A stretch of DNA of 64,000 bases from Flagellimonas flava (lineage in GTDB: Bacteria > Bacteroidota > Bacteroidia > Flavobacteriales > Flavobacteriaceae), in assembly GCF_900129665.1 (NCBI RefSeq), contig NZ_FQWL01000001.1:496001-560000 (forward strand). The letters are read 5' to 3'. The translations under genes were made by a program, and so were the position numbers. Shown one piece after another: positions 58,457-64,000 of the stretch (position 1 is the stretch's first letter; every line of letters starts with the position of its first letter). The notes below the pieces were generated by a model, which had not been told where the DNA came from, ran no database searches, and was given only the letters and a program-made list of their open reading frames with translations.

Positions 58457-59320
58457 CTACTCTATAGTTATGGTTTGTTTGTATTCCTGGACAATTGCAA
58501 AATAACCCAAGGGAAAAAGATCGGGTTGTTCCACATTATCAAAAACATCTATGTTGTCCAGGTCGGTAACATCAAAAATATTCCCTCGTACTGTAGCCAC
58601 TGGGGTCTCAAACACGCCTTGATTGTCAAAAGTCTGCTCTACAAGCAAGTCCATATAGTTAAAAAATGAGCGATCGGCACCTAATATACTTACCGTAATC
58701 TCATCTCCCGGCTCGAGCGTTCTTTCAGGAAAATAGGAGAAATTGAACTCCTGTCCGTTAAAAAACTCATCTTCCAAAGCCAAAAATTCCCCCTCTCCAA
58801 AATCCATGACATAATAATCATCTGTATCACCCCTGTCGGTAATGGTAATTTCCAATTCCACATCATCATCGTCAAACAGGGTTTCATCACCTTGCTGTAG
58901 ATTATCAATAGGGACTGCTCTTGCATACTCCGCCCGGGCAAAATAGAGTCTCCCCTCATGTGTTAGCTGCAAAATAAGTTCTCCATTTGCAAAAAAGTCG
59001 AGCCCTACAGGGTCAGGGTCTTGATAGAGCCCGGAGCCTTCTTCTATTTCTTCAAGTACTATGAAACTATTTTCTCCTGATGTTGACAGGGCCAGGTTGA
59101 GGATGCTGATATCGGTCAATCCAGTCACTGGAATAGAGCCAAAAAAGGAACTGGTAAGAGAGACCTTAACTATTGGACGGAACAAGGCTTGACTCTCATC
59201 AATTCTTACCAAGGCTTCAACAATAAGTCGAGGCTCTTCTTCTGGGACATCAACTTCCACCACATCTTCACAGGAAAACAGTGCAAGTAGAATACATAGG
59301 TATGGGGTTATCCTTCTCAT
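58457..59320 (-). CDS. DUF4249 lipoprotein B
   Basis: A 287-residue lipoprotein with signal MRRITPYLCILLALFSC (Cys17), then EDVVEVDVPEEEPRLIVEALVRID. The body SSFFGSIPVTGLTDI and FDVTDLDNIDVFDNVEQPDLFPLGYFAIVQEYKQTI runs parallel to lipoprotein C; the two look like a tandem duplication. It lies 9 bp after the TonB-dependent receptor gene. Rich in Asp/Glu. It may cap the receptor or bind its ligand as SusD-like lipoproteins do for SusC, but no SusD TPR pattern is visible. Confidence 0.87.
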   Translation of the reverse strand: MRRITPYLCILLALFSCEDVVEVDVPEEEPRLIVEALVRIDESQALFRPIVKVSLTSSFFGSIPVTGLTDISILNLALSTSGENSFIVLEEIEEGSGLYQDPDPVGLDFFANGELILQLTHEGRLYFARAEYARAVPIDNLQQGDETLFDDDDVELEITITDRGDTDDYYVMDFGEGEFLALEDEFFNGQEFNFSYFPERTLEPGDEITVSILGADRSFFNYMDLLVEQTFDNQGVFETPVATVRGNIFDVTDLDNIDVFDNVEQPDLFPLGYFAIVQEYKQTITIE

Positions 59321-59329
59321 ATGACTGCT

Positions 59330-61729
59330 TTAAAATTTAAAATTATAGGTTATGGCGGGTACAATTCCAAAAATGGATGTACGTACTGCTTCGTTTCTTC
59401 CGGTGTCCTGGTTTTGCCTAAAGTTGATGGAGGCCGCATTCTGCCTGCTATAAACATTATAAATGCTGAAAACCCATTCGGATTGGAAGCTTTTGGACCT
59501 ATTGGTTTTAGGTTTGAGGGTTGCGGAAACGTCCAAGCGATGGTAATCGGGAAGGCGTTCTTCATTTCGAAGCCCGTAATACGGAATGACCAATCCTTGA
59601 AACTCAAATTGACCTATTGGATAGTTGGTGGGCTGACCGGTCTGATAAATAAAGTTTGCATTGAAATTCCATTTATCGTTCAAATCATAACTCCCATACA
59701 AGGCCAGGTCATGAGTCTTGTCAAAAGGTGTACTATACCATTCCCCCAAATTGATTCCAGTTTCCAGATTCGAGCGTCCATTGTCAAAACTTGGGGTTCT
59801 ACCTGGAGTTCGTTGTTCCGATCGGGAAAGCGTATAGGCCAACCATCCTTTTAGGCGACCTTCATTTTTCCGAATCAAAAGTTCCAGTCCGTAGGCTCTG
59901 GCCTCACCATTTAATATGACCTGTTCTATAGCGTTGTTGGCTATAAGGTTGGCTCCGTCTATATAGTCTATGCGATTTTGGATGTCCTTATAAAATGCCT
60001 CCATTTCAAAGGTATACTCACCCCCATTAATATTCCTGAAGTAACCTGCTGCATATTGATCTAACAGTTGAGGTTCAATAAACGGACCGCTTGGCGTCCA
60101 AACATCTAATGGGGTAGGGGAGCTGGTATTGGATAACAAGTGCAGGTACTGAGCTAGTCTGGTGTAGCTGGCCTTTACAGAACTTTTGCCGTTGAAATTG
60201 TAGGACATGGAGACCCTGGGCTCAAAGTTGAAGAATTTCTTTAAGGTTCCACCTCTTCCCGGACTTATGGTATCAATAGGGTCCGCTTCGGTATAAACCA
60301 AGGTGAATGGATCAAAAAAGACCGGGTCGTTGTTTTCATAGACAAAGAACTCATCCTGTCCAAACCTATTGAACTGACTTACGCGAAGACCATACTCTAC
60401 ACTTAGGTTTTCGGATACCTTTTGTTCCACATCAACATAAAGGGCATTTTCATTGGCATACTTTTTAGTGAGTTGTTCCTCAACAATGCCAGATTCAGGA
60501 CTATTGGGTGTAATCTTCCCGGGATTGAAAACATAGTAAATATTGTGCAGGCCATAGTTGATTTGGACCTTGTCGTTGATATAGTGCTTTAAGTCGTACT
60601 TGAGGTTGAAATTCTGGATTCCCGAATCCCATTCAAATCCCACAAAGTCCAGTTCCAATCCATAGAAATAATCGGAATAGATCAGGGACAAATTGGAAAA
60701 GAGCTTGTCCGAAAACAAATGGTTCCATCTAAAATTCCCTACAGCATTGCCATAGGTGTTCACAAAACTATCATTAATACTAAAGAGGTCGCGTCCAAAG
60801 TATCCGGATAGGAAAATACTATTTCTTTCATTTATTTTGTGATTGAGCTTTGTATTTAAATCAAAGAAATAGGCTTTGTTGTCAATATCAAAGAGTGGAA
60901 GAAACAAGTGGGCGTAGGATGCTCTTCCTCCAGCCAAAAAAGCGGTTTTATCTTGAACAATTGGCCCCTCTACGAGTAAGCGACTTGCAACAGCGCCAAT
61001 TCCGCCACTTACCTTGAACTCCTTACTGTTCCCTTCTTTTTGAAATATTTCCAACACCGAGGAAACCCTACCACCGTATCGTGCTGGTATTCCTCCCTTG
61101 AACAACTTGACATCCTTGATGGCATCTGGATTGAAAACCGAGAAGAACCCAAATAAATGCGAGGAGTTAAAAACGGTAGCCTCATCCAACAGAATAAGGT
61201 TTTGGTCGGCAGCACCACCCCGGACGTTGAAACCAGAGGAAGCTTCTCCCGCGTTGGTGACTCCGGGAAGGAGGATTAAGGATTTGATAACATCTGCTTC
61301 TCCCAGGACCACAGGAATTTGCTTTATGGTCTGGACGGCAAGGGTGTTGACACTCATTTGAGGTTTTCGTATATCTAGACGTTCGGCGTCATCGGTGACC
61401 ACCACCTCATCCAGTTCTTCCACATCCTCAAAAAGGTTGAAGTCCTTTTTTACATTCCTGTTCAGGTTTATGGTTTCCCGTAGGTCACCAAAACCGAGGT
61501 AACTAACCACTACATCGTATTCACCGGCGGGTAGGGTAATGGAGTAGAACCCATATTCATTAGTGGTGGCCCCGGTCTTCAGCTCCGGGAAGGCAATGGT
61601 CACCCCAATCAGCGTTTCATTACTTTTTCCTTCGGAAACAGTTCCGCTAAGGGTATATTTCTGTTGTGCATGTACAATAAAAAAGGGAAAAAGAAGCAGT
61701 AGCAAGAAGGTGAGTCGTCTTGTTGGCAT
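59330..61729 (-). CDS. TonB-dependent receptor linked to DUF4249 lipoproteins
   Basis: A 799-residue outer-membrane receptor. Signal peptide (MPTRRLTFLLLLLFPFFIVHAQ), CarboxypepD_reg domain (YTLSGTVSEGKSNETLIGVTIAFPE, to about residue 105), TonB-box-like LDEVVVTDDAER, a plug (QTIKQIPVVLGEADVIKSLILLPGVT, GFNVRGGAADQNLILLDEATVFN, AIKDVKLFKGGIPARYGGRVSSV) and a barrel that ends FGIVPAITYNFKF. The plug loop FNSSHLFGFFSVFNPDAI is typical of one large Bacteroidetes group of receptors whose cargo is unknown. It sits between one upstream and two downstream DUF4249 lipoprotein genes. Confidence 0.93.
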   Translation of the reverse strand: MPTRRLTFLLLLLFPFFIVHAQQKYTLSGTVSEGKSNETLIGVTIAFPELKTGATTNEYGFYSITLPAGEYDVVVSYLGFGDLRETINLNRNVKKDFNLFEDVEELDEVVVTDDAERLDIRKPQMSVNTLAVQTIKQIPVVLGEADVIKSLILLPGVTNAGEASSGFNVRGGAADQNLILLDEATVFNSSHLFGFFSVFNPDAIKDVKLFKGGIPARYGGRVSSVLEIFQKEGNSKEFKVSGGIGAVASRLLVEGPIVQDKTAFLAGGRASYAHLFLPLFDIDNKAYFFDLNTKLNHKINERNSIFLSGYFGRDLFSINDSFVNTYGNAVGNFRWNHLFSDKLFSNLSLIYSDYFYGLELDFVGFEWDSGIQNFNLKYDLKHYINDKVQINYGLHNIYYVFNPGKITPNSPESGIVEEQLTKKYANENALYVDVEQKVSENLSVEYGLRVSQFNRFGQDEFFVYENNDPVFFDPFTLVYTEADPIDTISPGRGGTLKKFFNFEPRVSMSYNFNGKSSVKASYTRLAQYLHLLSNTSSPTPLDVWTPSGPFIEPQLLDQYAAGYFRNINGGEYTFEMEAFYKDIQNRIDYIDGANLIANNAIEQVILNGEARAYGLELLIRKNEGRLKGWLAYTLSRSEQRTPGRTPSFDNGRSNLETGINLGEWYSTPFDKTHDLALYGSYDLNDKWNFNANFIYQTGQPTNYPIGQFEFQGLVIPYYGLRNEERLPDYHRLDVSATLKPKTNRSKSFQSEWVFSIYNVYSRQNAASINFRQNQDTGRNEAVRTSIFGIVPAITYNFKF

Positions 61730-61789
61730 GTATTTGAGTTTCTTAAATTTAGATATATTGATGCAATAAAAAAACTAGTATTGCTATTA

Positions 61790-62602
61790 TCATTCGATAG
61801 TCAATAGTTGCGTATCAAACTCGCTAATGGCAAAGTAACCAAAGGGGAAATTATCTGGATTTGTGGTATTCACCAAATTACCCCTGATGGTCGCGGATGG
61901 CGCTGCAAATGGACCACCTCCATCGCTTTCACCCGATTGCGCAAGTGCTTGCTCAGCATAATTGGCAAATTGTTGGTCTATCCCAAAAACTGTTACCGCA
62001 ATTAACCTTCCGGGTTGAATGTCCTCATAAAAATAGGAAAAGGTGAGTTGTTGGTCTTGGAAAAACTCATCATCAATGACAAGAAAGTTGTTGAATCCAA
62101 AGGAGAAAAGGTATCGATTTCTTTCTCCTGCTAAATCCGTAAACGTGATTTTCACTTCGGTTTCTTCCTCCTCATCGAACAAAAACCCATCTCCTTGTTC
62201 CAAATTGTCTATTAACGGCGCACGCATCAGCCGTTCTGTGGCCCTATAAGTTTCGCCCTCATAACTGATTTCCAGTGTGTAATCCCTTCCAAACTGCAGA
62301 TCCGGAAAACCAATGGTAAACATTCCAGGCTCACTTTCGGATAATATGTATGTATTTCCGCTGAATTCATCTACCAAGTGGACGGTAGCATTTTCAGCTG
62401 GAGGTACATTTTCCTCAAAAAAGGGTGCTGTCAATGTCAATTTAACCTGACCTGCCGTTAGTATATCCCCGTTGTTATCGTTGTAACCAATTAGGGCATC
62501 AATAACCAATCGAGTGTCTGAAGTAGGAAGATCCACGCTAATTACATCCTCACACGAGAGGCAGAGGAGCAAAAGAAAAGCTAGGCAAACGCTGTTTTTC
62601 AA
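61790..62602 (-). CDS. DUF4249 lipoprotein A (TTG start)
   Basis: A 270-residue lipoprotein with signal KNSVCLAFLLLLCLSC, then EDVISVDLPTSDTRLVIDALI. Its C-terminus PDNFPFGYFAISEFDTQLLTI follows the DUF4249 pattern. No ATG is available in frame: candidates are TTG at 62602, which gives a compact signal peptide, and TTG at 62623. It is more diverged from B and C than they are from each other. First gene of the receptor cluster, 60 bp upstream of the receptor gene. Function unknown; probably on the cell surface. Confidence 0.8.
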   Translation of the reverse strand: MKNSVCLAFLLLLCLSCEDVISVDLPTSDTRLVIDALIGYNDNNGDILTAGQVKLTLTAPFFEENVPPAENATVHLVDEFSGNTYILSESEPGMFTIGFPDLQFGRDYTLEISYEGETYRATERLMRAPLIDNLEQGDGFLFDEEEETEVKITFTDLAGERNRYLFSFGFNNFLVIDDEFFQDQQLTFSYFYEDIQPGRLIAVTVFGIDQQFANYAEQALAQSGESDGGGPFAAPSATIRGNLVNTTNPDNFPFGYFAISEFDTQLLTIE

Positions 62603-62691
62603 ACCATAGCGAGTTAGGGACAAAAATCTAAAATAGACAATTATCCAAAAACATGGTATGGTTTAACAGTTTTTAAACCGGAAGCTGTAGA

Positions 62692-64000
<1,309 letters not shown>

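Noticed and set aside
59321..59854. Rightward 177-codon frame starting next to a DUF4249 start codon
   Set aside because: It lies antisense to the C-terminal barrel of the TonB-dependent receptor; no recognisable domain.

Overview
The window reads as a chromosome segment of a marine-type member of the Flavobacteriaceae (Bacteroidetes). The support is the gene families present (DUF4249, DUF4252, DUF4294, DUF6095, DUF6495, Oar-like TonB-dependent receptors, a fused SerB-SerA), promoter boxes of the Bacteroidetes type (TTG, 19-20 bp, TAnnTTTG), the near absence of Shine-Dalgarno sequences, and many short lipoprotein signal peptides. A Muricauda/Allomuricauda-like genus is a guess. I see no transposase, integrase, CRISPR array, tRNA or rRNA; it looks like ordinary core genome with a few accessory envelope modules.

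Layout. 1-4.0 kb: a leftward operon with an ABC exporter (ATPase, permease), a YtrA-type GntR regulator, a DUF2807 protein and small membrane proteins, driven by a promoter overlapped by an inverted repeat. 4.1-7.7 kb: small stress/accessory genes (lipocalin-like lipoprotein, SRPBCC + ArsR pair with two operator-like palindromes, DUF1905/YdeI protein, AhpD-like protein, Crp/Fnr regulator). 7.7-11.7 kb: oxidative pentose phosphate pathway (gnd leftward; zwf and pgl rightward). 11.7-13.9 kb: acyl-CoA thioesterase, a small membrane-anchored protein, rmuC. 14-20.2 kb: vitamin B12 uptake, with a leftward BtuF-BtuC-BtuD operon and, rightward, a cobalamin riboswitch, a BtuB-like receptor and a BtuF-like protein without signal peptide. 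20.2-24.5 kb: S41 protease lipoprotein, then an ECF sigma factor operon with a membrane protein and three DUF4252 proteins.

24.6-34.8 kb: MscS channel, purB, a haem-binding protein, a sirtuin with no cysteines, a TrmH-type methyltransferase, SRPBCC and VOC proteins, a GH13 lipoprotein, a carboxypeptidase-regulatory-like protein, and a DEAD-box helicase with a long leader. 34.8-45.8 kb: rdgB, isoprenylcysteine methyltransferase-like protein, alpha/beta hydrolase, fused phosphoserine phosphatase/phosphoglycerate dehydrogenase, an orphan PilJ-sensor protein with a histidine-kinase-like phosphoacceptor helix but no ATPase, rlmH, nadC, a BrkB-family protein, DUF2147, priA and a LytTR response regulator. 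45.9-57.6 kb: rpsF-rpsR-rplI, an Oar-like receptor, a collagen-like lipoprotein, hisS, NUDIX, M42 peptidase, DUF4294, DUF6095 and a GntP permease. 57.6-62.6 kb: a TonB-dependent receptor with three paralogous DUF4249 lipoproteins. The right edge cuts a monomeric NADP isocitrate dehydrogenase.

The most interesting material is the sigma/DUF4252 module, the receptor/DUF4249 module, a 35-bp element with 21-bp-spaced direct repeats found upstream of two unrelated lipoprotein genes (possibly a LytTR site), the orphan PilJ/DHp protein, and the two-armed B12 locus. Domain names come from recognition of the sequences; no database search was possible.
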